From Tetrahymena elliotti 4EA (Eukaryota > Ciliophora > Oligohymenophorea > Hymenostomatida > Tetrahymenidae): 64,000 nucleotides of DNA. The stretch's first letter is position 1; every line of letters starts with the position of its first letter. The stretch is taken from contig JH720382.1 in NCBI GenBank assembly GCA_000231825.2, positions 124,001 through 188,000 on the forward strand. The letters are read 5' to 3'. The notes under the pieces were generated by a model. It searched no databases. It was not told where the DNA came from and saw nothing but the letters and a program-made list of their open reading frames with translations. The position numbers were made by a program, and so were the translations under genes. This document shows, one piece after another, positions 27,045-39,786 of this stretch.

Positions 27045-27818
27045 TAAATTATATTCAGTATTTTTAGTAATAAATATTTTTTTGTGATTAATCAATAATT
27101 AAAACTTTGGTTTGCTTCTGAAAACTTAAGTTGATAAAACAAAATTTGGTACTTTTCTTGAAATTTTCGATTTATAGTAAAAATAATGTTGTTTCTTCAT
27201 TTCAAAAATAGACTGATTTATATAGAAAAATAGTTTGATATAGAACAAAAATGATCAATTAGAATTCTTTTCTTTACATTTCTCTAAGAAACGGTTTTCC
27301 CAAACCTAATTCACTAATTTTTAATGAAATACTAAAAGATATTCTTATTGATTATGAGATTACGAGGATAAATTAAACAAACATTTTTTATTTTAGAAAG
27401 ATTATTTATAATTGAAATAGTAGATTTAAAATTAAATCAGTAAATAAATATTATGCTTTTTTTATTAAAAATTTTTAATATGATTAAAATATTATGATTC
27501 AGAATTTTTCTTTTTTCAACAAAATCTCACCAATTTTTTTTGCCTAAAACTATTCAAAAAAATGATAGAAACAATTTATATTAATTTAAAATATACCTAT
27601 ATTTAAATTATACTTTAAAAATTTTCTTATTCATGTATGCAAAAACAAGCAACTCTTAAAATTAAATAGGTTGATAAAAAGAAAGTAAAATAATATTTTT
27701 AAATTATATCAAAAATTTTTAATTCACAGCATAGTATACTAATCAAATATTTGATTTATTTATTTAGATGAAGATTAAATAACAAAGTAAAAAAAATATA
27801 TAAAGTTTTAACATATTT
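27045..27818. other. Intergenic, nothing distinct seen
   Basis: AT-rich spacer between the ULK-like kinase and the RING membrane protein on the same strand. No gene or repeat supported. Confidence 0.5.
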
Positions 27819-30800
27819 TCAATTATAAAGCTTGATTATATCATCTATTTCAAATTTACAAAAAGAGCATTAACCAAATTTCTATTTTACTTATAAGGCA
27901 CATTTATAACAATACCTGTGACCACATTTATATGCAGAATCCTTTTCATTTTCTAAACAAATTTAACAAAATCTTGCATCTTCTTTATTTATTAAATCTT
28001 GTTTTACCTCATTTTTATTGTTTTAATTTATATCATCATCGTTTTAGGGATTTTAAGAATCTATTTTATTTAAAGGTTGAACTTCTATAATTTCTAAACT
28101 TTTTTATTTCTTCAATGCAAAGTTAATCTATTGATATTTCTTGCTTTCATTTTCATCATTTTCTTGTTTTTATTCTTCTGGAATTGGATTATCTTAGTTA
28201 TTGTTAACTTAATTTTACTAACTTTAAATGGAATTATTTGATTCTGCATCATTACTAATCCCAGTTGATTTTAGTCCATCTTCATTTTAAAATACTTATT
28301 ACTAAAATAATTTGTTTGCTTCCTCAATAACGAAATCAGATTAGAGCTCATTTTTAATAAATAGCTAGAATACTTCACTTTCACTCTTTTGTTCGATTTG
28401 GTTAATTCCAGAATTCTTATAAATTTCATATTATTAGTGAAGAGATTATGTTAGTTTTTCGATTTATGAATGTGAAAGAATAAAAGGTTTATTATTCACC
28501 TGACTAGAATCGCCAAGCTCCATACTTAAAAACTATTAAAAGCTAGATAAAGACTGTAGTAATTATTACTCATCAGAAATTTATTAGCTTTAATTGCTTT
28601 CATTGGATTTAGATGAATTATATTATGATTTTAATAATAAATTATCTCCTATTAAATGAGGAACTGAATCTTGATTTAGTTTGTTAAATCCAAATTATTA
28701 GTCTAAAGCCCACTAAAAGAATTTCAACTATTAAGTTATATTTAATTGAGTATTTTTCATATCTTAATTGAATTAGTTACTTGCTTGAATATTTTTAAGT
28801 TAATTTTAACTTACATTGTTGTCAAACCCATTATTAACTTAGTTTTAAGGATTTAACTAATTATTATTAATTAGTTGATTTTATATTTATTAGGGAATAT
28901 AAGCAGAATATCCTAAATCAAATTAACCATTCAATTTAGGTTCAGTAGGCTCTGCATCAGGTATTTATAAGCTTGGATTTTATTAATTTTAATTGAAAAA
29001 ATATTATTGTTATTATTATTCTATGCTACCTAATACCTTCTACTAATTATTATACATATTGAATGGATTTTAATTATAAAATTAATTATTTTAATGGAAC
29101 ATTTAATTTTAATTTGGAACAACATTGTTTCCTTAGAACATCTTATTGTTAGCAACATAAACTTAAGGGTTGATTAAATTATCTGAAGGAATGTACTAAG
29201 CAGATTTTGAAAATTATATTTATTATTTTGCCTTTTTGATGTTTTCTTCAATTAATTGTTTTTCATTTTGCTAAAGCATTAATTTTTTAATTTTTTCTTC
29301 TTTTTAAATTTGTTAATAATATAATTAAGACTATTTGTAGTAGCTGTCTTTTAATCCGTTTGAGTTTTATTTTTATAATAAGTTATTTGCAACATCATCT
29401 TCGTTTGATGTAGGTGTTATTCCAATATTATTCTCATTTCCATTTTGGCTGCTACTATATTTTTTAAGTCCATTAGAGCTACCAGATGATTGAGATTTTA
29501 AATCAATTACCATCTAATTAAGTGGCTATTCTGAATAATTATTTTCAGTACTTTAAACTTTAGGAGATGAAATAGCCATTTCATAATTTTATGAAGTTGG
29601 GTATTACTCCTCTCTCATTTTACAGCTTTCTCCATCGCTTTCTTTTTCTGATATATCTTTTTATATTAAATTTTTATTTTCTGTGATGTTTCTATTGCAA
29701 TAGGATCTTATTTTATTGAGACAATTTTTGATATTTTTAATAACTTGCTTCATTCCTAAAATTAAAAGTAAAGAACCCAAAACATATAGGGATATTTTAT
29801 ACCAAGATGAGGAGGATTATGGAGAGTATTTCCTTTCTTTTTGAATGTCTAATAATAGACACACAGGCTATCCCTAATCAAACTTGGATTAGTAAATTAA
29901 ATGGGAACTACAACTTAATTTTCTACATGAAAATTCATTTGCAAAGTAGATTTCTTTGTCACCATTACTCTAATATATCTGGTTAGCCATACAATTTTAA
30001 AGAAAGAGATTATATGTGTTGTTTTTGCTTTATGATTTAGAAATAGCAAAGGGAACTATTTAACCTTCGTGAATGTATGATAATTCTAAGAACTTATTCT
30101 AATCTGAAAATCCTGAAAAACTGTGGGTTCCTATCAAATTCTGTTTGACTGAAATGTTACCTTAATCAGGGAAACTTATCTCAAAGAATTCATATTTTGA
30201 TTGAATTAAAATTATTTTATTATAGTACATAATGTTAATGCTAAATGCATCATGTGCATGCTTTTATTAAATCTAACTAGATCTTTCTACTTAGTCAATT
30301 CTAAAATTCTTCTATGCCAAAATATTATATCTGATAATATAAAACGATTGCATCAACTCTCTGTCATTCCAATAAATGAAAACAGCTTCTTAGGAATTCA
30401 AAAAAGACATTTTACAAAAATTAAGTTGTTTAAATTCCTCTTCTGTCATAATAGTTTATTCTTAAATCATATTGAATTAATCCAATAAGCTATTATAATC
30501 TAAAGATTCAGGAATGTGAATAGAAGCAAGTTCAAATTTATTATAAAAAAAAATATAGTTTTAGGAATCTTATCTTTGCAAAATATAGGTCTAATTACAG
30601 TCAATCATAAATTTCTTTTATTTAATTTTTGCGTGATGTGCATCTCTACACTTAACTTGAAGTTCTTCTTGTCCATATTAATAAGTAATCGAGCAAACTG
30701 CATCTATTAATTAAGTGTTCTTATTATACTTCATAATAGAAAGACTATTTCGTTATATTTCAACTTATTCTACTTGAGAGTGACTTTCCAAAATGAAGAT

Positions 30801-31361
30801 AAACTTATTTTCATCCTCCTCAGGTAATTAGTCCGGAGGAGCTGGAGTAGGTGAAGTATTAATATTCAAATCCTATTATATTTTAATATAAAGTTATTAT
30901 TCATTTTAGATGAAGAAAGTACTGAAGAATTAAAAAATAATAATTACATAAATAATAGGATAAAGTAAGGGAGAGATTATCATTTACTTTTGCTGAACTA
31001 AAACTTAAGATAGGGTGTAGAATTTGAAATACTTAAACTGCTGGGATTCCATTAAAATGACAATATATAAACTCTCTGAATTTTCTACAATTATGTAGTT
31101 AACTTATTTTATTTTAGATTCTGTTTTAATATTTATTTAAGATATATGGCTTAATGTTTTAATATCATAAGCAACAATTTAATTATCTGATATTAAAAGG
31201 ACTGTGTTAGCTTCGCTGATCAAAAGGGTTTGGACATTAGGATCTGTTTCTTTACTTTTTATTTAAATCTCGTCAATCAGATCATATTTAACATAGGGTT
31301 AGCCTAAATGACATAAAGCTAATCCTAATAAAAAACCTATTGTTAAAAATTAAATTTTCAT
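27819..31361 (-). CDS. Single-pass membrane protein with C-terminal RING finger (E3-type)
   Basis: One continuous frame of 1180 residues spans the whole interval; length and phase close exactly. The N-terminus is a signal peptide (MKIQFLTIGFLLGLALCHLG). Residues about 20-515 form an outside domain with repeated short beta-like strands (LLISD, IVAYDI, LYIVIL), suggesting a propeller-like fold. A hydrophobic helix at about 517-536 (ISLYVLGSLLLILG) follows. The inside part to about 1125 is rich in Gln and Asn with polyglutamine runs. The last 50 residues are a RING-HC finger: C1132, C1135, C1146, H1148, C1151, C1154, C1165, C1168. RING fingers of this class recruit ubiquitin-conjugating enzymes. 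A 75-base GT-AG segment near 30867-30941 is open in frame and could be an intron. Confidence 0.85.
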
Positions 31362-32421
31362 ATTCTTTTTAAATATGACTCTACTTTTAATTTTTAATGA
31401 ATTTCCTATTTAAATGAAAAAAAAATAATAATAAAAATAATAATCATAAATCTTGATAGTAGTTCTTTTAAGCCTAATATTTTTAAAATGATTACTTTTT
31501 AATGATTTCGATTTAATCTATTGAAATTAGTTTAACATTCAATATAAACTACATTTGTAATGCAAAAATATTATTTATTGGCTGTTTATATATTTACAAG
31601 GAAGAGTATTTTATTTAGATTAGTAATATTGTATATTTAATAATACTTGGAATCATTTAAAGTTAGTTATTAAGAAGCTCAAAATAGAACCTAATTAATT
31701 ACTAATAAATCAAACAATCTTTGATATTATAAGACCTAGAATCATTTTAAATATTTTTCAAAATAAATGTTTTTGCAAACCTTTTACATTTTAAGATTAT
31801 TATTACAAAAAAAGAAAAAAATCATAATCAATATTAATGAATCTAATTATTTTAAGGAACAATTTTTTTCATCTAAATCTTGGAAAAGCTGTAGTATCAA
31901 TTTAAAGTTTATAATACTTGTATTCAGGGTATTTTTAATAGTATATAGGTAATAATTTACTCTCATTATTCATTAATCTTACTATTTACAAAAATACATT
32001 TTCATTTTTTATTAATTATTAATATGTAAAATTCTAAGTAAATAAATAAATACTAGTAAATTATTTTACTACTTAATATAAAGTTTTAGACATTTATATA
32101 TTTTATTTCTTTTTTTAAAAATAAAGTATTGATGATTTTTTTATTTAAAAGAAATTCAATGTAGATAGAAACTAGTCTTATTAATTCTACTTATCAAATA
32201 AAATGATATTTCTAAAATTTAGAAAGATACTTTGATTATTAATTGAATTTATCTGAAATATTTCTATTGTGATTAACATAATTAAATAATTCTTCCAAAA
32301 ATTATCATTTTTCACCCAATTAATGAATGCTTTTATTTAAAATAGTTTGATCAACTATCATTAATTCTTAATTAATATTAAAAATCAGTTGAAAAACTAA
32401 ATTATCCTCCAATTGAAATTA
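31362..32421. other. Intergenic, nothing distinct seen
   Basis: AT-rich spacer between the two membrane-receptor-like genes. Short open frames here have no coding texture. Confidence 0.5.
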
Positions 32422-34776
32422 TCAATTTTCTTAAAAATTTTAACTATCAGTAGATTGTTTTTAATCCATAGTTTTGATATCTTCAATACATTTCTTTAAG
32501 ATGCTTGCATCTGGTCTTTTATCTGGATCAGTCTCTAGCATTTTAGAGACTAGCTGTATTATGAGAATATTAATATCTGCTTTACGATTTATTGTTAAGC
32601 CTCTTAATTTGCTTCTTTTTAGACTCTCGTTTTGATTTACTTAAGAGATATCAATTAAAGTTAGCATATATAGTAAAATTAGTCCAAGACTAAAAATATC
32701 ACTCTTAAATAAATCTATTTATTATAGAATAAGAGATTCATCCTTAATTTTTAGGCTTTTTAATTCTGGAGACATCCACTTTATTGTTCCAAAAACTATA
32801 TTTTCTTTAGTGCTAACCTTACCTACTTATTATGAAATACCAAAATCAGAAAGATAATAATTGCCATTTTTACAGAGAATATTTTCTGGTTTTAGATCTC
32901 TATGAGCTATTTTTTCTTCTAAATAAATATCTGCTATTGTATTAGCAATTTAGTCTAGGAATTGTACAATGTCTTTTTCTTAAAATTTATCTGTAAGCTA
33001 TTTAGATATATTTTAAAAATAATTAATTTAATTTTAATAAATAAAAAATTCTTACATAATTTTCTTCCTTTTTTTGAATAATTTTCTACAAGTTGGTTTC
33101 TGCTAATTCTAAAGCAATGATTGCTTAGTCTTAGTCAAGTAAATAATTTTAAACTTTCACAACATACTCATATTTGTCTAGTTTAAATAGAATTTCTAGT
33201 TCATTTTTAACTGTATTCATTTATTCTTCAGCACTAATATCTCTATTGTAAATAATTCTTTTGCAAGCATATTGATCATGCATTAATTTAATAATTTATT
33301 TATTTTTTACTAGTTTTTTATGTTTATTATCAGCAACAAAAACATCTCCAAAACCTCCTGATCCCAAAGGTTCATTTAATTTTAAATCATATTTCAAAAA
33401 GAATTCTTTTTTATTTAACTCTTTCTTACTTTAGAAAACAAGAGCTTGTATTTATTATTTTACATTTTACATTTTACTCTTTCTTCTGTATGTTAAAAAA
33501 ATGTAAGATAAAGAAAAAACTAAAAAGGTAATACAATTCCAAAAAAAAGGAGAGTCTAATTTATTTTATTACTATTCCAGAAATTAAGTGTAATTACCTT
33601 CAATTTTAAAATAAGATAAACCAATACTTCCACTGTTATAATCAAAATTATATACATAGAAGTCATTTCCATCACTATCTGTAGAATTTTGATAAAATGT
33701 GTAAACACTTTATGAGGTTTAATTAGAAATTAAATAAGATTGTATATCACTTTTAGTTTATGTGTTTTTTATTCGATATAGATATTTAACTTTTTGATTA
33801 TTTTACTGCTCAGAAAGCCCGATCAAATAGTCATTACTTTTCAATTAAACCCCAAAATTAAAAGTGTTATTGAGCACTATTGATGATGAACTAATTTCAT
33901 TTAAATTAATCAAAATTTCTTCTGAGTAGAAATCTTTAATTAGCAAATACTGTACTTTAGGAGACATTTGAATCAAATATCCATTGTAGAATGTATATAC
34001 TTTTTATTATCCAAACAATAACATATAATTTTATTGTTAATATTAAATAGATTCAATAATATCTTCCTCTAATTCTATGCAGTAATATTTAACTCTTTGT
34101 AACTTTTTATCCACAAATTTTATTTAATAAATGCAATTATCATCGCAAGCATAAAAACTTTAATAAAAAATATTGCAATTTTGTTTTGTTTCAATAATAT
34201 AATAGCTAGGATTTTAAGAATTCATAATCTAATATAAAATAGTAATAGTTTCATCATCTTTCTAAATATAAAATATGTATTGATCATACTTATCATAAAA
34301 TGTGCAAATGTGTAAAATCTCATTTCCTTTTTGGTTATTTTAATTCATATTAAGACATTATAAGCTTTAAAAGATATAATCTTACCTTAGACTTGAATTT
34401 CTTAGATTAATAATAGTAATGTTCTTGAGCTATAAAAAGTTTTAAATGTTACTAAATCTCTTTCAGTATCTTAACTATAAATAGCATAGGATTAATACCC
34501 TTATACTCCATAATCATTATAAAACAAAGGATATATTTGTTATGATGAGGTAACTGTACGATTTCGAACAGAATCATAGAAAGTGTATTATTATTTTTAG
34601 TTTTCAGTACCCAGCGTATAATAAAGACTGCTATTATAATAATAAATCATATAAACTCTTTCAAAGCAAAGAGAATAATTTGCTGTTGTAATATTTTAGT
34701 TTAAGTTAAACTCCTATAATTAGCTAAAACTTAATTTCAAAATGATAAGTAATACAAAAACTGTAATTTACTTCAT
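32422..34776 (-). CDS. Receptor-like transmembrane protein kinase
   Basis: Three exons (complement of 34386-34776, 33056-34326, 32422-32997) give 745 residues. The N-terminus is a signal peptide (MKQITVFVLLIILKLSFSQ). An outside domain of about 370 residues is rich in Tyr, Phe and Asn with regularly spaced strands (for example YIFYIQKDDETITILYQ) and a small cluster of cysteines. One membrane helix (FFWNCITFLVFSLSYIFLTY, about 390-410) ends in RRKSK. The cytoplasmic kinase has GSGGFGDVF, Lys in YACKRI, HRDLKPEN, DFG in LSDFGIS and SPE in MSPEL, all intact. The final intron lies inside the kinase. The segment 33520-33597 could be spliced out in frame, which would remove much of the helix. Ligand and substrate are unknown. 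Confidence 0.87.
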
Positions 34777-35424
34777 TTTTATTTCAGATTGCAAAAAGCT
34801 TAATCTAAACAAAAAACAAAATTCTTAATTTTATGAAATAATAAATAAATTAAAGCAACAAGATAAATAAGAAATTATTAACCTTAATTTTAGATTTTCT
34901 TTTACTATTTAGATAGTCTTAGTTAGTTAAAAAAAAGATTTTTTGTCAAAAATCAATTCATAAATTCCAATAAATCTCAAAATATAATTTAAGGCATTCA
35001 AAACATTTCCAAAAACTTACTAAAAAACCCAAAATTTTAAATTATTTTTTATTAACATAAACCTATCAAAAAATAGGTAAAATTTAACAAAACTATTTCT
35101 TAACTATTTTTAATGAAAATTTTAAATTATTTTCAATTTTGATTAAAATAGAAAAATAAATTATTTTCAAACTTACTAGAGCTCATATTTATTATCACAA
35201 AAGAAATAATAAAAATTTATATTTTTTTCTTTTTACAAATCACTGCTAATAAAGTTTAGTTAAATTTCATTCAAGAATTAACAAATTAAAACTCATGCAA
35301 AAAGAAATAAAATCTTTATAAAAATCTATTAATTTTTTAGAGTCTTGGATTATGGTCTAATTATTTTATTTGTTTATACATAATTATGACAATATTTTAT
35401 CAAAAAATTGATAATTATTGTTAA
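34777..35424. other. Intergenic upstream of the tRNA genes
   Basis: AT-rich spacer between the receptor kinase start and the first tRNA. No gene seen. Confidence 0.5.
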
Positions 35425-35497
35425 GCCTTTATAGCTCAGTTGGGAGAGCGTAAGACTGAAGATCTTACGGTCCTCGGTTCGATCCCGAGTGAAGGCA
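35425..35497 (+). tRNA. tRNA-Phe (GAA)
   Basis: This 73-base gene folds into a full cloverleaf: acceptor GCCTTTA with TGAAGGC (one T-G wobble), D-arm GCTC/GAGC, anticodon stem TAAGA/TCTTA with loop CTGAAGA (anticodon GAA), and T-arm CTCGG-TTCGATC-CCGAG. The discriminator base is A, and no CCA is encoded. A run of six T starts at 35498. Internal A and B boxes are intact. Confidence 0.97.
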
Positions 35498-35503
35498 TTT
35501 TTT
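35498..35503 (+). terminator. Pol III T-run terminator of first tRNA-Phe
   Basis: Six consecutive T residues directly follow the discriminator base, the usual RNA polymerase III stop. Confidence 0.85.
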
Positions 35504-35582
35504 AGAATTTTTTTTTATTTGCCTAGTTTTTTATTATGTAATTTTACAAATGTAATTATTTTTTAAGTATTTATATTGTTAA

Positions 35583-35655
35583 GCCTTTATAGCTCAGTTG
35601 GGAGAGCGTAAGACTGAAGATCTTACGGTCCTCGGTTCGATCCCGAGTGAAGGCA
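35583..35655 (+). tRNA. tRNA-Phe (GAA), second identical copy
   Basis: It is identical to the first copy over all 73 bases and lies 158 bases downstream (start to start). Only a few upstream bases (TTGTTAA) are shared with the first copy's flank, so the duplication is either small or old enough for the spacer to diverge while the gene was kept. A T-run of seven follows from 35656. Confidence 0.97.
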
Positions 35656-35662
35656 TTTTTTT
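35656..35662 (+). terminator. Pol III T-run terminator of second tRNA-Phe
   Basis: Seven consecutive T residues directly follow the discriminator base of the second tRNA. Confidence 0.85.
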
Positions 35663-35798
35663 ATTTTAACTTGTTATTGAGAGAAGATAAAAAAATAAAT
35701 CAATGAATAATTTATGAGTGATCTGAGAAGATTTTGGGATGAAAAGAATTAGATTTTTTAACAAATAAATAAATGATAAAAGAAATATAAAATAAGTA

Positions 35799-38188
35799 TC
35801 AATTATAAATATTGTTTTATTCTGTATTTAATATTTCAAGCTCATTAGCTAGGTATTATTTTATTTGATTTATTTCTTCATCTAATTAATGAATTTCACT
35901 TTCTATGTAATTTTTATTTGGTTTTTTATTTTTAGAGTTCTTTTAATAGCTTAGCACACTACTACTGTCTCCTTAGTAATTTGAAGAGTAGTCATGTCCT
36001 AATGAATTGTTAACTTTTACATAAGGATCGTAGGAGTCTTTTTTAGATCTTATATTATTTTCGCTTCTACCTCCTCCTCCTACTTATTTACTTTAAGAAA
36101 AGGAGTATAATTCCCTGCTTTTGTTATTATTTTATCTTTAAGAATTCAAAAACTTTCCATTTGATATATCTTCGTATTTATGAGAGGCTAAAGTATTATT
36201 GTTGCTTGTATGACCACTCTCAGCAAAGGTCATAAAATTCTATATAGACTCTTTAGATTTTATTCTTTAAGCTTATGGGTGGTAATAATTAATTTTTTAT
36301 GGAGTTTCACTTTCTTCAGATGAAATCGTTTGATCTTTTTAATTTTAATGCTTAGCTTTCCTTTCATCTTGTTAATAAATGTAATTTTGCTAAGGTTTTC
36401 TCAGGTTTGGGTTGGCATTTTAATCTTCATAATACTATTCTTATTTTCTTTAAAATTATTCATCTAACTTTAAAAATTCTTCTTCATCTTCATCAGATTC
36501 TTCAAAGAATTTCTTACGACGAGTCTTTTCCTAGACACTCGGACTCTTGCTTAAATAAAAATCTAAATCGTCTTTTTCTTTTTTTGTGTTGGCAGGCGAA
36601 TGAGAAGATGATCTCTATGCTTGTTAAAGAGGTCTCTCATAGACTTATTTTTATTAATCATTTTATTAATTGTTTAACATAGATGCAATTTCTCTTTTAA
36701 GATCTGCTATGATATTTTCTTGATCTTCAACCACTCCCTTATATTCTTCTATCTTTTTCTTTAAAATCCCATTTTCTTTTCTGAGATGACCAACTTCTTT
36801 AACAAAAGAAGAAGATTCTTTTTATTCTTCATCAATTATTTTATTTAATTTATTAAGTTCATTCTTTAATTAATGTTTTTCTGATTCTGATTGCTAGTAA
36901 TTGAGCTATATTTTTTTAATTTTCTTTTCATATTCCTATTTATCTGTTTCTTTAGAATCCTATAATTCTTTTATTTTGTCTCTCATTAGCTTACTATTTT
37001 GTTTAAGCTTTTCCAGACTTTCTCTATATCTTGGAAGAACCTCTTTTGTGTGAGCTTGTTCCTTATCTAAATCTTGCTATAACTACTACACTCTTGCTTT
37101 TAGCTCACCATTTTCCTGATCTTTATTAATAGCTATGTTCTTTATTTCTTACAATATGTTCACCTCATCTATATTGTTAAAATACATTTTTAGCAACCAA
37201 ATTAAACTCTAAATGTGCTTTTTAATAAATAAATTACCATCTTCAACCTCATAGCCTTTCTCTTCTAACACATTTTATACATTTATAAATACCTTTCTTA
37301 ATTATCTATTTGTGTATAAATTGAATTATTAGTTATTTCAAGAAGAAAAATAATTTATATTTACTAAAATATCTCTTGGTTAAAGTCAGGTTTCTTATTT
37401 TGATGCAATCTATCATTTTAACCAACAACTGCAAAGCATTTTTTTATTTAGCTAAGTACTTTTGTATTCTTTAAAGTTGCTTATTCTACAAATTCATCAT
37501 GCTTCTTTTTCAATGCTTCAAAATTTCCTTTCATTCTTTCTGTTGTGTCTACATTATCGTTTCTAAGAGAATCTAATTCTTTCTGGATTTACTTATTTAA
37601 AAAATTTAATTCATTCACTTTTAATTGTTCTGAAGAGAGTTTTTCAATCAATTCTTTGCATCTTTTCTAATTTAACAATCATTTTTAAATAAATTCTTAA
37701 TTTAATTTTTGTAAATTACTTCCGCTTTCTAAGCCTATTATTCTAAGATGTCGTTCTGGTGTTATAATTTAGAATTACTATGTGTGAGCACATTAGCTCT
37801 TGCTTATGCTTCCTTTAAATTCTTTTTTGTCCTTAATAAATTTTAATTAGCTTAAACTATAATAGTTAAAATATACTTACAAAGATAACTCTTTTTGCAG
37901 TAATTTAACATCAAGAGTAGATGTGTAATTCTCACTATCATCTTTAGTGATATTTATTTGGTCTTCATCCATAGAAGATCTTAAATAACCAGAGCTCTTA
38001 TTGTTGTAAGTGGCATTCTAAAAAATATTATCCGCTCCTTTGAAGGAATTATTCCTATTATCATGAGTTGGAGGTGAATGATTTAATGCATATTTATTTG
38101 ATTTTCCAACAGTTCTTTAATTCAAAGACGAATTTGAAGCATCTAATTGCTTAATACTTCCTGAAGAATGATCAAGAGATCTTTTCAT
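35799..38188 (-). CDS. Large coiled-coil protein
   Basis: Four exons (complement of 37881-38188, 37720-37831, 37365-37666, 35799-37305) give 742 residues. The introns are short (49 to 59 bases). An N-terminal Ser/Asn-rich tail of about 90 residues is followed by repeated coiled coil (for example LKEAQARANVLTHSNSKL), a short non-coiled region around 215-300, then a long coiled coil (REKLKQNSKLMRDKIKEL-type heptads) and an acidic Ser-rich C-terminal third. No motor, kinase or zinc motif is present. The shape fits a ciliate cytoskeletal or basal body protein, which is inference. The AT-rich exon joins restore an unbroken heptad register, which supports the splice choices. Confidence 0.83.
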
Positions 38189-39144
38189 ATTTCTACTAAA
38201 AATCGCAATAAATGTATTTGTAACTAATATATTTCACTGAATATTTTTCAGAATTTAGAAAGTAAATAGATAAATAAATTGAAGTTTTTTTTGAAATTTA
38301 AGATTTGCTCTTTCAAAAATATTTATTTTTATTGTTTGAACAATCAATCAAATAATTTGAATGATTAAGTTGAATCATAATTATTAAAGATTTTGAATTT
38401 AGATAGAATTTTAAAATCCTATACATAATTTAATAAACAAACCAATTAAAAATAGTTTATTAAAAATATTTTACAATTACATTCTTGTATTTGTAAAGAA
38501 TATGATTATTTCATCTTATTTTTTACTTGATTTTCTCTAATTTAAATTTAAAAGATAAACTATTCGTTATTAAAAATTAAAAAATTAAAATTTTAAATAT
38601 ATTTCTGAATTAAATAATTCATTTCTTCAATTAAGAAAATTATTACAAAATTGAGATATTTCTCCTTTTTTAATATTTTTTGGAAAAATGTTTTATTAAA
38701 AATCTAAACCCTACCTATTTCATATTTATTGAAATTATAACATATGATAAAAAAATATCAATCAATGATTTTATATTTTTAGATATTAAGTTAAATTTTA
38801 AAATAATTCTTACCAATAAGAAATAAGAAGGTAAATTAGCTAAAAAACACTAAATATTTGTAAATTATTATCAAAAAACCATCATTTCACTTTTTTTAAA
38901 CAATTTAAGAAAACAATGAGAATAATAACTTAAAATATCATTTTTGAAAGAATAATTTGAAATAAATTAAATTGATTTTAAACAATTTTTTAAACACTTT
39001 TAGCTAGGAAATAAAATTAAAAAGAATTCTGATAAAAGTATGTTTTTAATCATATTAATTTTATAATTTTGAAGATAAAAATTATCCTCATAACATTTTA
39101 ATTGTATATTATCATTACATACTTTTTATATTAAATCTAGTTTA
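38189..39144. other. Intergenic, nothing distinct seen
   Basis: AT-rich spacer between two minus-strand genes; no RNA gene, repeat or coding texture seen. Confidence 0.5.
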
Positions 39145-39786
39145 TCATTACCCTTAAGTAATTTATTAAGCATATAATTTGCATTTTTCTTTATGATTCT
39201 AGAAATGCTCTTTTTAGCAAGAAGCTGAACAATAGTAAATTATTTTGCATCTAGAACATAAATTATTAGTTGGGTTTTTACAATTTCCACATAGCTTATA
39301 AGATGCACTATTTTCTTTTTTAAATAAGCATATAAATTCTATTAAACTATCTTTTTCAGACCAATTTTTTGTTCCAAATGTAAATTCTATACCTAAATGC
39401 TCATAAGCAATTGAAATTGAAGTCAGTTTTCCTCCATTTCTTGTGCTAGGTTCACCCAAAAATTTTGCAATATCTCCATTAGTTTATTCAAAGTCTACTA
39501 AGTAAGGTAAAAATCCTTTGTATTGTTTAAATTTTTTATCTCTTCCTCCATAAATATAGACACAATTTAAAATATTAGACTCTAATTATAAACTTATTCC
39601 CAATTCTTCAGATTAAATGTACAAAAACTTTCCATCTTAATATTCTTTCTATAAAAATTTCGAATCCAATCCAAACTCTTTTATTTGATCAATCAATTTT
39701 TATTTATCAACATTTGCTAATTCAATCTAAGTCTGCCAGTTAATTTACAAAAATTCGTTTAATTTCCTGTCACTATTTATGTCCAT
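39145..39786 (-). CDS. MYND-type zinc-finger protein
   Basis: A single exon encodes 213 residues. The C-terminus carries a complete MYND finger with ligands C166, C169, C177, C180, C186, C190, H194 or H198, and C202 (pattern CGNC, LCSRC, YYCSASCQ, H-x3-H-x3-C). MYND fingers bind proline-rich partner peptides. The first 160 residues are a compact globular domain with hydrophobic strands and no match that I recognise; the MYND finger is at the end rather than inside a SET domain, so it is not a SMYD methyltransferase. The role is unknown beyond a protein-interaction module. Confidence 0.9.

Noticed and set aside
30252..30710. Plus-strand frames inside the RING membrane gene
   Set aside because: Shadows of the minus-strand 1180-codon frame.
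31767..31952. Short plus-strand frame in the spacer before the receptor kinase
   Set aside because: No coding texture, spacer composition and no homology that I recognise.
36407..36682. Plus-strand frame inside the large coiled-coil gene
   Set aside because: Antisense shadow of a verified minus-strand exon.
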